From assembly GCA_036346205.1 (NCBI GenBank), contig JARFJB010001278.1:6372501-6436500 (forward strand): a stretch of DNA of 64,000 nt. The letters are read 5' to 3'. The stretch is from Vesta saturnalis (lineage: Eukaryota; Arthropoda; Insecta; Coleoptera; Lampyridae). Under the pieces are notes generated by a model. The model did not search any database and was not told where the DNA came from. It saw only the letters and a list, made by a program, of their open reading frames with translations. Shown piece after piece: positions 43,791 to 54,669 of the stretch; position 1 is the first letter of the stretch, and every line of letters begins with the position of its first letter. Made by a program: the position numbers and the translations under genes.

Positions 43791-45007
43791 GGCCTAAGTA
43801 ATAAACTATTATGTCAAAAACTTTGCGTTTTATTGTTTTTGGATCTAAATTTAAAGTAGGTATAAAATTGAAACCAACAGAGATATCGACTTGAAATTTT
43901 CAGGCTACAGGCGAAATTTTATACTCTTTCTAACTAAAATATAAAAACATACCATTCTATTTAATATTTTGAAGAAAATCGCTAAAATTTCAGCAATATT
44001 TGGAAAGCGTCCTCTAGGGATTGTTCGTTAATCAAACTTAACTTTTAATACATCAACGAATAACGCAAGAAAAGACCTTTCCAACGAAATATTACTTTTA
44101 AGATTCGATGACTACGATATTTCCAATATACCTTTTCCTTAAGTTTCTGTTACTTATTAGACATTTTTAATTTACTACAGCAGTTACGCCACCATTCTAT
44201 TTAATATTTTGATGAACATCGCTAAAATTTCAGCAATATTTGGAAAGCGTCCTCTAGCTTTTTGTTCGTTAATCAAACCTAACTTTTAATACATCAACGA
44301 ATAGCGCAAGAAAAGACCTTTCCAACGAAATATTAGTTTTAAAATTCGATGACTGGTTCCGAAGATAATTACGTGTTTGTCTGACAACTTTCTCAGCTCC
44401 CCTACGGAAAACCTGTGCAGTTAGAGAAACACTTTTTATACAAAAATGGGCGAAATTGTCCCAAAAATACAACTACGATATTTCCAATATACCTTTTCCT
44501 TAAGTTTCTGTTACTTATTAGACATTTTTAATTTATTACAGCAGTTACGCCACCTAGCGGTCTATTTACAAACTTTAAAATTATTTTCAGCATTTTCTCT
44601 TGGCCACATTTACTAAAGAATTTTTTTTTTGGAAGTCGTAACATAAGCGGTTTCTGGGATATAGCCGGCGTCCTTCCTTAATGACTCACCCGGTACATAC
44701 TCTTAATAATCAGAAATGTATCTATATTTGTGTTATCGTTAAGTATCTACTAGAATTAAGTCGATTAAATCTTGAGAATAACAAACTAATTCCAACTTGT
44801 ATCCATTGTTCCACATGAAATGATTTAATTTATAATAAACAAAAAGGTATTTGTTTACTTACAAATATACAGGGTGAGTCAGTTTTTGTAACAGGAGATA
44901 GAACACATGTTTCTAAAAAGAAAAGTTCCTATAAACATATGTCGTAGAAGGCTTCGTTTCTGAGATACAGAGTGTTGAATATACAAATAGCGAACAAGCC
45001 GACATTC

Positions 45008-45991
45008 ATTTTATTTATGGGTTCGCAAATGGGAATTCAAGGTACGCAGCTAGGGTGTATCGGAGAAGATTTCCAAATAGACGACAACCTCATCATTCCG
45101 TTTTGTGAGTATCCATCGTCGATTTGTTAACCAGGGTTTGAAAAATGTACATGGGGCCGACAGAACAACCGTGGACGAGATAGAATTGGAGAGGGTATAT
45201 TGCGTGAATTTAATAAGAACCCCACGACAAGTACTCGACGTACTGCTGTTGCTCTTAGTATTTCCCAAAGTAAAGTTTCCCGGGTTTTAAAACGGAATCA
45301 CAGACGCCCATATCATTTTCAACCTGTTCATGGTTTATGTCCAGGTGACGCCGAACGAAGACTTAATTATTGTAGGTGGGTTCTTAACTCCATTCAAAAT
45401 AATAGAGATTTCTTATCCAACATGTTGTGGACTGATGAATCCTGTTTTACTCGTCGTAGTATCGTAAACTTTCACAATCTGCATATATGGGCACATGAAA
45501 ACCCACATGCCATTCGACCAAGAAGTTTTCAACATGAATTTAGTACAAATGTCTGGATTGGAATTTACGGCAACCAAGTGTTTGGACCTTATTTCTTGCC
45601 ACAACGCGTAAATTCAGAAAATTTCCTACCATTTTTAGAAGAAGAACATGTTAATATGTGGGAAGACATTCCTTTGAATTTAAGAGGACATTCTTGGTTT
45701 CAGCTTGATGGATGTCCGGCCCATTATGGCAGAAATCTAAGAAATTGGCTCAACAATAACTGACCTCCTCCTAGATCCCCGATTTAACGCCGCTTGACTT
45801 TTTGTATGGGGATTCATGAAGGAAAAGTGTATACCACTCCGGTTAATACACTTGAAGAACTTCACAATCGCATCAGAGGTGCTTGCAATGAAATAAGGGT
45901 GCATCATTTAGTTAACTTAAGGCGTTCTATTGTACGTCGCTGTGAAATGTGTATTGAAAAGAACGGTTTACATTTTGAACAAAGTGTCTAA
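45008..45991 (+). pseudogene. Tc1/mariner-type transposase, nearly complete
   Basis: The readable protein starts in a frame with ARVYRRRFPNRRQPHHSVFV (45050-45110), a helix-turn-helix region, and NPTTSTRRTAVALSISQSKV (45218-45276), the second HTH. The DDE core follows: LWTDESCFTRRSIVNFHNLH with HIWAHENPHA (45428-45510, first catalytic Asp), FSTNVWIGIYGNQVFGPYFL, FLEEEHVNMWEDIPLNLRGH and FQLDGCPAHYGRNLRNWLNN (45700-45760, second Asp). After a TGA at about 45761 and a shift come SPDLTPLDF-like text (about 45776-45805, third acid) and VYTTPVNTLEELHNRIRGAC to NGLHFEQSV, ending at 45991. Length is about 330 residues, normal for the family. The product would cut the element out at TA sites. Only a few lesions separate it from an intact frame, so it is younger than most relics here. 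Confidence 0.85.
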
Positions 45992-46164
45992 TTTTATTAT
46001 ACTAGTGTTATTGTTATTTATTTATAAATGTTGTTGCTAAGAATTCTTATTAATTTCACAATTATTAATTAAGTATTGTTACAATAATAAACAAGGATTG
46101 TTAAAATTAGTGTACTAAACAGATTTCAATTTACAAAAGTCTTGTATTTGAGTATGGCTTGATA

Positions 46165-46687
46165 CAGTGGCGGTTCTTTAATGAGAGCAAGTGAGCAGCG
46201 GTCTATAACTTATTAGAATCTCACTTAAAAAGCACATACATGTTTATGGCGAAATTGATACATACATAATTATACAGAAAGTATTGACCGCATAACAATA
46301 ATAATTATGCATTTCTTTTATACGAGGATAATAACAATGGATACTAACAAAACCGATAACCTACCTATTTATAAATGAAAATGTATTTGAAATTTTAAAG
46401 AAACGATCGTTAGGTACTAAAATGGCTCTAAATGTTTTATTATATCTTTTTTATTAAAAACTTTATATTCAATTATTCACATAAAGCACATTACTTAACT
46501 TAGTACCACTTCAAACACTAAAATCAAAATAACTCGGAAACGCACAGGAATTTCGAAACAGAAGAAGGAACATTATTTTTGTTAAACTGTATGTAGATAA
46601 TGAAAATAACAGTTTTTTTAAAAATAGTCATTGGCGTAGAAGTTCTGTTTATGAAAGGGGTTGAGCACCCCCTCCACTCCGCCACTG
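46165..46687. mobile_element. Nested hAT-like miniature element
   Basis: CAGTGGCGG at 46165 and CCGCCACTG at 46679-46687 form a short inverted end typical of hAT miniature elements, enclosing non-coding AT-rich DNA. It sits between the transposase stop and the right end of the surrounding Tc1/mariner-type element. The expected 8-bp duplication is not evident (GCTTGATA versus TGCAAGCT), so the call rests on the ends and nesting only. Confidence 0.5.
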
Positions 46688-46934
46688 TGCAAGCTTGTGA
46701 ACATTCTTATCGCTTGTTTTATGCCCTTAATTAATAGACATTATCCCCCAACATGAAAAAAATCTAAACATTCGTTTATGAGTTATAATGAAAATTTGAG
46801 AAAAAAATTATATTCAACACCCTGTGTCTCCGAAATGAAGCCTTCTACGACATATGTTTATAGGAACTTTTATTTTAGAAACATGTGTTCTATCTCCTGT
46901 TAAAGTTTGTCTACAAAAACTGACTCACCCTGTA

Positions 46935-47980
46935 CTATATGTTATGTATTATGATGGTATGTAATTATAATCAAACCATGTCCTACATTATAACAATTCA
47001 CTGTCGCAGCAAAATAATTTTGACTCTATCAATAAAATAAGTGGATATAATGGATAATTTTTCTAGTTTAAAATATAAAAAACAATTTTCAACTTTCTTT
47101 AACATTTTATGGAACTCTATTTGGCGACATCTGCCGATAAAAATATTAACTAAAAGATACTTTGCTGATTTAATGGAGACTTACGTCGCCTAAATCTTCG
47201 TTCGTGTAATTTTAGAATGAGTCATACCCAACTTTGTTTGAATCAAATCAAACTATATAATATGCAACTATGAGCCGATAAACTATAGAGGGGAGGGATT
47301 GACTTTAGCCTACAGTCGGCGTACTCCTAAATCTTGCCCTTTAACTGTATATCGCAGAATAGATTCAAATTATATATCTATGACACATTATAAATTATGC
47401 AGTAATAACATTCTGGTAATATAATTTTTTCAATAGAAAAACTTCCACAAACGGGCTTTGGCGATAATAAAACTTCTACATCTAATTTCAATTTTTACAA
47501 CTGATGGATTGTTACTGTAAAATAAAAATCTTTGAAAAGCGAATGCACTATAAGAAGTTGAGTGAGTTGTTTTTTGTAAAATAAATCTCCAAATTTTTCT
47601 TTGTTAAAGCAAGTAAAGCTTTTTAATTGCGTCGTAAATTTCTCTAGAGATTTAAATGTTTATATTTACTTACGTTTCTGTATAGTGAATAGGAGTTTAT
47701 TTTAGTCAATAGAGAAACGCAAGGGATCCACGTCCCCCTAACTGCACTTTAACTGAATTTCCTTGCTCTCTAGAATTTCTATGACGTTTTAAGGGTGGTT
47801 TGAAAGCTTTAGAAGCCACTTTTGTTAATGATTCTTGTAATATGATGTGAAGTGAAAGTTAGCGTCAACGTTAATAAATTTGAACAAAGAAGAATTAGCA
47901 AATTTCTGTTCTCAACAACTTTCTTTCCCTGTGTCATTGCTTTTTCGATTAAAACAAAAGTGTCTTTTTAATTAATTAAC
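46935..47980. other. AT-rich unassigned DNA
   Basis: No recognisable gene; the end may include the non-readable N-terminal part of the Penelope-like element. Confidence 0.45.
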
Positions 47981-47984
47981 GTAA

Positions 47985-49360
47985 TTAATGGGCAGTCCCT
48001 TATCGTCTGTAATTGCTAATTTAGTTATGGAGCACCTGGAAAACAATATATTAGAAAACCAATTTTGGAACAATAAAATCAACTTCTATAAAAGATATGT
48101 AGATGATTGTGTTTTACTAATGGATTCTAACTTCAGTAATCTCTTAGTCACACATTTTAATGATTTGCATCTGCGTTTACAACTCACTGTCGAAATTGAA
48201 AATGACCAAAAATAAATTTTTTAGACCTTACGTTACTTAATAATGGAAATAATATTAACACTGACTGGTACACCAAGCCGTTATGGTTCGAAAGGTACCT
48301 CAATTTTGAATCTCAAAAATTTTTTTTTCAAAGACTGTGCTATCATCTTGTCACACCCAAAATTGAGACCAGACAACCACAATAAAATAAAAATGCTCTT
48401 CTTAAAAACAGTTATCCTCGACATATTATTAATAAGTACGTTAAAAAACGAATCCATCGGATTTACAATAAACAGAAATACAAAAGCAATGCTAACGTAG
48501 ACACAAAAAAAATATTATGTTTTGCCATATTTACCTAACATTATCACAAAAATAAGAAAAATTATTCTAGAAAAGCACAGTACAAAAGTCATATTACTTT
48601 TAGAAATTACAATACTATTAATACCTTTCATTCCAAACTTAAAACTGGGGTCCCGGATAGTGATAAATCTAATCTAGTTTATAAAATTTATTGTAAAAAT
48701 TGCTCAAAATCATACGTCGGACAAACATCACAATTTATTAAAAAAAGAATGTCTCAACACTTATATTCTATCAAAAATAAACACTTAGTAACCATTACCT
48801 TAATTTTGGCCATACTTTTGATTTTGACAACAAAGAAATCCTCGCGTATGAAAATGTTACATTCAAAAGATTATTTACTGAAATGTGTTATATAAAAAAA
48901 AATTACACGTATTTCATTCCTTCCCAAGGGGAGGGCGCGCTGCTCGAGGTTTCCCAGCTCCTTCAGCCACAATCATGGATTTCCAGCATACATAAACATA
49001 CATTACGTATATATGTATGGTGGGATTAAGGTGGTGTGGTAAGGATAGGATCGGAAGGAATGGAGTTAGGGTTCTGAGGTGGAAAATACTATCCCAGCAT
49101 TTACCTAAGTAGCCGCACATGGTGTGCATATACGCAGTGACCATGCGCTACATGTGTATGAGGAAAACCCCTGAAAAACCTCATGAAGGTAGACGGTAAC
49201 GAGAATCGAGCCCATTACCTCCCGAATGCTAAGCAGGTCGTGTCACCACTCCGCTACCAGCTCGGTTATATATACAAAAATATGACACCACTAATCATAA
49301 AATAGACATTAATAATTTAAGCAACATATATTTCAACCTAACTAAGAACATATAATCTTT
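47985..49360 (+). pseudogene. Penelope-like element: RT and GIY-YIG endonuclease, broken
   Basis: The readable part starts in the reverse transcriptase with MGSPLSSVIANLVMEHLEN (47988-48045), followed by the catalytic FYKRYVDDCVLLMDSNF (48085-48135). After a stop come FLDLTLLNNGNNINTDWYTK (about 48218-48275) and KPLWFERYLNFES. Further on is a GIY-YIG endonuclease: NLVYKIYCKNCSKSYVGQTS with QFIKKRMSQH (48672-48760), then FGHTFDFDNKEILAYENVTF (48808-48865). RT followed by GIY-YIG defines canonical Penelope-like retroelements, which copy RNA into DNA and cut target DNA with the second domain. The C-terminal end (YDTTNHKIDINNLSNIYFNL, to TAA near 49352) lies beyond a SINE insertion (48915-49265). 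The N-terminal half of RT is missing; several stops and shifts. Confidence 0.82.
48915..49265 (-). mobile_element. tRNA-derived SINE inserted in the Penelope-like element
   Basis: On the minus strand the head reads CCGAGCTGGTAGCGGAGTGG, with an A-box-like TGGTAGCGGAGTGG (49247-49260), and a B-box-like GGCTCGATTCT at 49202-49212, about 45 bp downstream. This is the internal RNA polymerase III promoter of a tRNA-related SINE. The body is GC-richer than all surrounding DNA. Flanking TTATATA (48888-48894 and 49266-49272), followed by A-rich text on both sides, is the probable target duplication. The Penelope-like reading frame resumes after it. Confidence 0.8.
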
Positions 49361-49772
49361 TTTAAACTTATTATGTAGTAGTTGGATGTTTAGTTTTATA
49401 AGTTGGTAGTATGTACTTAGTAAACTGTTGGTACATACTTTAAGATTATTAATTTTTGTCATTTTCATATTGACATTTGATTGATTTACACGCGTTAGTA
49501 ATTTATAAGTTTGTGTTTAAAAATTAAAATATCCACGTTCATCTTAACATGAGGGTTACAAATCTCCCCGTCATTTCAGTAAATTAATATGTTGTTATGA
49601 GGGCTTTGCTAATTTCCCCATTATAAACGTAATTAATATTAAAAATTAAATTAGTTTTAACTGTTAAAGATGATAATAATTTGTTCCGTTTGTTATTGGC
49701 AACTTAAGTTAAGAAATTTAATTCAATGTAGTACTATATAATGTTATCTTTAAGTGTTCGGAAGATGGAAAT

Positions 49773-49774
<2 letters not shown>
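49361..49774. other. AT-rich unassigned DNA
   Basis: Two copies of a CATGAGGGTTACAAATCTCC-like motif occur at 49549-49590 and 49593-49635, an imperfect tandem repeat. No gene. Confidence 0.45.

Positions 49775-49829
<55 letters not shown>
49775..49829. repeat. (TA)n microsatellite
   Basis: About 27 TA units, followed at about 49855-49990 by a weak match to the GGAACA miniature family. Confidence 0.97.
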
Positions 49830-49831
<2 letters not shown>

Positions 49832-50175
49832 TCAATATTTCCCGAAACGTACATAAACAAACAATAAACACAAGACCTTAGAACCTTCAAAGGGAAAATT
49901 GAAGGAAAAGACAATAAAATTTTTTAGGAGAATTATGCAATATTTTGTGCTACGTACACAATGAGAATAGGCAACGTCGTCAAATGGTTTACGTCATGTA
50001 AACATTTAAACCTTCATGTCAAATAGACGTAAACAGTCTGAAGTGGCCAGCACACAATTTTCTTATGCGTATGTCGTGGAATATTGGTAAATAGGGGCAT
50101 CACTTGCGATAGGGATATTTTTAACTTATCTATATTTGCTCTTAGAGTGTTTAAAAATTAAGGCGAGATATTTTA

Positions 50176-50484
50176 CAGGGTGATTTTTCAGCAAAAGTTA
50201 GGGGGGTTTCATATAAATTTTTGTTCGAAACCATCTTCCATCCAAGTTAAAACCCCTTAAAGTTAGGGGAAAACTGTTTTTACTTAATATCTCCACTATG
50301 AAAGAATTCAGAAGATTAAAATTTGGCAGATAATTAATGCTAATAAAACGACATTTGTTGTCATTAGGACATCATTTGACACCGGCTTACTTCATTTTTC
50401 TAATAATCAATAGCTAGGAGGGAAAATGGTTTTGAACAAACATTTATATGAAAACCCCTTAATTTTTGTTGAAAAATCGCCCTG
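50176..50484. mobile_element. TA-flanked miniature element (CAGGGTGATTTTTCAGC)
   Basis: The left end CAGGGTGATTTTTCAGCAAAA is mirrored at the right by TGTTGAAAAATCGCCCTG, flanked by TA on both sides (50174-50175 and 50485-50486). Inverted similarity continues through TTTCATATAAATTTTTGTTC for about 65 bp. The 309-bp element is non-coding. Confidence 0.75.
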
Positions 50485-50516
50485 TAAAACATTTCGCATC
50501 AGTTTAGAAACACCCA

Positions 50517-50518
<2 letters not shown>

Positions 50519-50562
<44 letters not shown>
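50519..50562. repeat. (TA)n tract in array
   Basis: About 22 TA units between AACACCCAG and CAGGTAAG. Confidence 0.97.
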
Positions 50563-50566
<4 letters not shown>

Positions 50567-50962
50567 GTAAGTTTTCCTTTTATTATTGGTATGGGGATCT
50601 CGGAAACCATAAGAATTACACATTTGCTTAAATGGGGAAAAATTTGCTTTTTAGAAGATTAATTCAGATACGCTTTTGTAGATTTAAAAAATACATGGCT
50701 TACTAGATGTAAAAAGTAAAATCCTCTAAAATCGTTTCAGCGCTGAAATGGTTTAAATACAATTTGCAGATAACTTCAAAATTTAGAAGATTAAAGTTTG
50801 GCAGATAATTAATGCTAATAAAACGACATTTGTTGTCGTTAGGACACCGGCTTACTTCATTTTTCTAATAATCAATAGCTAGGACGGAAAGTGGTTTTGG
50901 ACAAACATTTATATGAAAACCCCTTAATTTTTGCTGAAAATCGCATCAGTTTAGAAACACCA

Positions 50963-50963
<1 letters not shown>

Positions 50964-51032
<69 letters not shown>
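50964..51032. repeat. (TA)n tract in array
   Basis: About 34 TA units; same position in the next repeat unit. Confidence 0.97.
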
Positions 51033-51035
<3 letters not shown>

Positions 51036-51445
51036 AGTTTTTTTCATTATTGGTATGGGGATCTCGAAACCATAAGAGTTACACATTTTCTTAATTGGGG
51101 AAAATTTGCTTCTTTAGAAGACTAATTCAGATACGCTTTTGTTGATTTAAAAATGCATGGCTTACTAGATGTAAAAAGTAAAATTTTCTGAAATCGTTTC
51201 AGCGCTGAAATGGTTTAAACACAATTTGCAGATAACTTCAAAATTTAGAAGATTAAAGTTTGGCAGATACTTAATGCTAATAAAACGACATTTGTTGTCA
51301 TTAAGACATCATTTGACACCGGTTTACTTCATTTTCTAATAATCAAAAGCTAGGAGGAAAGTGGCTTTGAACAAACATTTATATGAAAACCCCTTAATTT
51401 TGCTGAAAAATCGCCCTGTAAAATATTTCGCATCAGTTTAGTAAC

Positions 51446-51449
<4 letters not shown>

Positions 51450-51510
<61 letters not shown>
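51450..51510. repeat. (TA)n tract in array
   Basis: About 30 TA units with one phase slip; bordered by AACACCC and GGGTGTT. Confidence 0.97.
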
Positions 51511-52520
51511 GGGTGTTTTTTTCATTATTGGTATGAGGATCTCGGAAACCATAGGAGTTACACATTTGCTTAATTGGGGAAAAATTTGCTTCTTTAGAAG
51601 ACTAATTCAGATACGCTTTTGTTAATTTAAAAATGCATGGCTTACTACATGTAAAAAGTAGAATTCTCTAAAATCGTTTCAGCGCTGAAATGGTTTAAAT
51701 ACAATTTGTAGATAACCTCAAAATTTAGAAGATTAAAGTTTGGCAGATAATTAATGCTAATAAAACAACATTTGTTGTCATTAGGACATCATTTGACAAC
51801 AGTTTACTTCATTTTTCTAATAATCAATAGCTAGGAGGGAAAGTGGTTTTGAACAAACATTTATATGAAAACTCCCTTAATTTTTGCTGAAAAATCGCCC
51901 TGTAAAATATTTCGCATCATATACAGGGTGAGACATCTAAGTTCCGTCGGTTTGTATACGAAAAATGGTAAAATTATTTTCGAATATGCAGGGTGGTCCA
52001 TAAAAATTTGACGCATCAAAGTTATGAAAATTTAAATGGAACACCCTATATATTATGGCATATTTCGATTCTGTGGACTAAATAAAGGTCACTTACTGTT
52101 ATAGTCCCTACACCTAACTCCACCTGTTGCCTAGATATTTCATTATTTGTGAGAATGTAGATCGAAATTCAAAAGAATTTTCTGTTTTACGTACTTGAGG
52201 ATTTTTTTTCAAATGTTTTTCATTGTTTACTGAAAGCATCAAACTTTAAAATCCACCGAAGTTATTATCACAAATTTATACTGGGTGTATAGAAACTCAG
52301 TTACTATTTTGACCTATACCTATCACTTAAAGATTTTTTGTAATTTAGGATTTTCTATTCCAATAATAATTTCATGCAATTTGTTCTTGAAATGCAGGTT
52401 TTGACGGTCTTACTGTCACAAAAAATAAACGAATTTATTGAAAAGTCATAGTTCGTGTTAAATCATTTTAGCTAATCATCTTTGAGAATAAGTTTTATTA
52501 GGTGGGTACCTACTATTTAA

Positions 52521-52660
52521 AATGGCTTACTATTCTCGAATTGAAAAGTGCGACATGATCTTAGTAATTGGGAAATGGAATGATAATTGCTTGCTAGCAT
52601 CTAGGGTTTACGCACAAATGTATCGTGATAGGCGTCATCCCGACAGGCGTTCATTATAAA
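52521..52660 (+). pseudogene. N-terminal start of a Tc1/mariner-type transposase
   Basis: ATG 52521 opens MAYYSRIEKCDMILVIGKWN then CLLASRVYAQMYRDRRHPDR, the first helix-turn-helix region found at the start of this family (compare the related relics at 45050 and 62940). It meets a stop at about 52657 and is cut off by (TA)n at 52700. No catalytic part remains. Confidence 0.65.
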
Positions 52661-52697
52661 AATTATTGCAAATTATTACAAATAATGAAAAACTTAC

Positions 52698-52699
<2 letters not shown>

Positions 52700-52757
<58 letters not shown>
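52700..52757. repeat. (TA)n microsatellite
   Basis: About 29 TA units just after the broken transposase start. Confidence 0.97.
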
Positions 52758-52758
<1 letters not shown>

Positions 52759-52799
52759 AAATCATTTAAAGATGATCTATGAAAATTATATACAATTAT

Positions 52800-53390
52800 A
52801 TATTCTATTTTTTATCTTCTCAGTATATTAAGCTAAAGAACGGAAACTTGGTGAACAGTATCTGTTAATAAAACTACATTTTCTAAAATTTTTTCACCCC
52901 TGTAGTATTTTTTTAAGGGGTTGAAGTAATCAACCCCTAAGATGTTTTTCCTCATAAATTTTTTTTCGACAAAACTTTTTACATTTAAAGAGAAAGTCCC
53001 ATTCATTTATTAACATTTCACAATCCATCTTTCAATTGTTTCTATACATTCCATTGTAAACAACCGGCAACTAGATGTTACGGCAAAATACCTACCCTCT
53101 CGTTAAACAGCTTGCCTTTTGAAAATACATCGCAATACATTTACTTTGTTTTCTGGTTAATGTTTACCTTTAACTTGAAGAGATCAAAAGGTTAGTATAT
53201 GAATGGGACTTTTTAGATATACCTTTTAAATGTAAAAAGTTTTGTCGAAAAAACAGTGATTCCAAGTCCGTAGAAAAGTACTACACGAATGAAAAAAATT
53301 CAGAAAGTGTAATTTTATTAACAGATACTGTTTACTAAATTTCGTTTCTTTAGATTAATATACTGGGAAGATAAACAAGAAATACAATTT
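52800..53390. mobile_element. Inverted-repeat element, arms about 190 bp
   Basis: CAGTATATTAAGCTAAAGAA, GTATCTGTTAATAAAACTAC and TTTCGACAAAACTTTTTACA (52822-52990) are mirrored at 53210-53365 (GTAAAAAGTTTTGTCGAAAA, AATTTTATTAACAGATACTG, TTTCTTTAGATTAATATACTG). The centre is non-coding. No target duplication was found. Confidence 0.72.
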
Positions 53391-53496
53391 TTTTTTAATT
53401 TTTTGAGGGCCGTAACTTTTCAGGGTATTTTCAAAAAGTGTTATACCTCTTAAATTTTTTCGGTATTATTGAGATACACCCTGTATATACACAATA

Positions 53497-53560
53497 ATAA
53501 TTGAATTGAATTGAATTGAATTGATTTATTTCCATAATATATAAAATTTAAGGGCCCACC
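53497..53560 (-). repeat. Probable 3' tail of a minus-strand LINE
   Basis: (TTGAA)n at 53501-53523 followed by TTGATTTATTTCCATAATA reads on the minus strand as ATGGAAATAAATCAATTCAA, that is an AATAAA-like signal followed by a pentamer tail, as at the 3' end of many non-LTR retrotransposons. The upstream body (53560-54300) shows no readable RT. Confidence 0.4.
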
Positions 53561-54384
53561 TAAGTTTAATACACTTAACAGTCGGTTCCCATATCTACAC
53601 ACAAAACATTTATTTATATTTCATTTTATTACAAAAAATAATTTAGGACGTTGTAATCCGTGACATTTTCCATTCACCGTTAATCTACATTTTGTTAGTA
53701 CACGCAGTAGTCCATTCATATAATTATTACCAGTAACCAAGTTATCTCTTTTCATTATTATTATTTTCTTTTAATCCATTTTGAAATTTCCATTAACCAA
53801 TAGCTAAGTAATTCGCTTCATCCTACTGTGTTTTTTTTTTCATAATTTCTGTTAATACAATCCATTATTCAATTTCCATACCATTTATTATCCAAATCCA
53901 TTTCTCATTCCAAGATTAAGTCATAACCAATACTCAGAGGGAACGTTAAATAACCAATAATCAGAACGTATTTCCATCGTTTTGCAAATCCATTGTCCAT
54001 TATCCGTATTTCAGAAATATATTTGTCAATATCCCATTTACCAATAATCTTATCATGCGTTATCCAAATCAATTTTAAACTTATTGTTGAATCGTGCCAT
54101 AATTAATACCCAGAGTATATTTCAGGTTCCTATAACAATTATCCATTTCTGTCATTATCTAAATACATCGTCCATTTAACATTAACCATATTCATCAGCT
54201 AACGTTTTAAAATAAACACACTTCCGAATCCATTTTTACACGATTATTTTAAACAATTTTGAAAAAAAAACAAATTTTACAAATCGAACAATAATAATAA
54301 TAATAATAATAACAAATATTATAATAATAATAATAAAAAAAAAATTTCGGATGATATGAAGCATATGTCATTATAGTGTATTTA
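53561..54384. other. Low-complexity spacer rich in CCATT motifs
   Basis: TCCATT/CCATTA-type motifs recur every 20-40 bp (53650-54250), followed by (AAT)n at 54290-54330. No coding region. Confidence 0.5.
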
Positions 54385-54552
54385 ATAGTAGATTATATTA
54401 CAAGTGAGTGAAATAAGCCATTATAAGCAAGTGAGATTTTTGACAAATTCTCAAGTGCTTATAATTTCATTTCACACGTGTGATATACGACGTTTTGTTC
54501 AACAGTTGCATTTTTTTAACGAAAAACTTGAAGAGATTATTTTAAAGAAAAG
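54385..54552 (+). repeat. Crypton-flanking repeat, left copy
   Basis: ATAGTAGATTATATTACAAG, TAAGCCATTATAAGCAAGTG, then ACGACGTTTTGTTCAACAGT and AACGAAAAACTTGAAGA. Same order and orientation as 56104-56294, but lacking its middle GCACGAGCGCTTGGGCG part. Confidence 0.85.
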
Positions 54553-54669
54553 TATAAAAAAGAGTCAAGCAGCCAGGTCTTGGTTGTCACGGTCGGTCGA
54601 CCGGCTGTCATGAATACGTTGTTGATGAAAAACAAAGTTTCGATCATATTTTCATTTTTACTAGTATAA

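Larger units (their letters stand above)
42475..44693 (+). mobile_element. Tc1/mariner-type element with about 570-bp inverted ends
   Basis: It starts CCGGGTGAGTCATTAAGG and ends with the inverse (CTTAATGACTCACCCGG), flanked by TA (42473-42474 and 44694-44695). The inverted arms run to about 43045 on the left and begin at about 43840 on the right. The right arm carries an extra partial copy: TTCTATTTAATATTTTGA occurs at both 43957 and 44195. In the extra copy the CACTTTTTATAC...GAACCAGTCATCG part is deleted. Between the arms lies the C-terminal half of a transposase (43058-43686) and a hairpin (43694-43750). Unusually long ends in this superfamily often go with deletion derivatives. Confidence 0.88.
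44870..46932 (+). mobile_element. Tc1/mariner-type element with about 115-bp inverted ends
   Basis: The ends are CAGGGTGAGTCAGTTTTTGT and its inverse (GTTTTTGACTCACCCTG-like), each next to TA (44868-44869 and 46933-46934). Inverted similarity runs to about 44985 and from about 46815, including CATATGTCGTAGAAGGCTTC. It encodes an almost full-length transposase (45008-45991) and holds a smaller nested element (46165-46687). Confidence 0.88.
50311..51930 (+). repeat. Tandem array of four 460-480 bp units with (TA)n junctions
   Basis: GAAGATTAAA(A/G)TTTGGCAGATA starts units at 50311, 50786, 51248 and 51728 (periods 475, 462 and 480). Each unit contains AATGCTAATAAAACGACATT, CTAATAATCAATAGCTAGGA, ATATGAAAACCCCTTAAT, a (TA)n tract, GGTATGGGGATCTCGGAAAC and CGTTTCAGCGCTGAAATGG. 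At the (TA)n tracts the sequence reads AACACCC(TA)n on the left and, in the best-preserved copy, (TA)nGGGTGTTTTT on the right (51440-51520), an inverted pair. The unit between two TA tracts therefore looks like a TA-targeted element. Confidence 0.88.
51927..53488 (+). mobile_element. Degraded Tc1/mariner-type element
   Basis: TACAGGGTGAGACATC at 51923 and ACACCCTGTATA at 53474-53485 may be the two ends. Another terminus-like sequence, CAGGGTGGTCCATAAAAATT, lies at 51989. Inside is only the N-terminal start of a transposase (52521-52660) followed by (TA)n and an inverted-repeat element. Which ends belong together is uncertain. Confidence 0.45.

Noticed and set aside
46157..46695. Confirmed hAT insertion with 8-bp duplication
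   Set aside because: Flanks GCTTGATA and TGCAAGCT do not match, so the target duplication claim was dropped and only the inverted end kept.
49202..49260. Functional tRNA gene
   Set aside because: A and B boxes are present, but the sequence cannot form a full cloverleaf with anticodon arm and acceptor stem by eye, and it continues into a long non-tRNA body, so it is a SINE.
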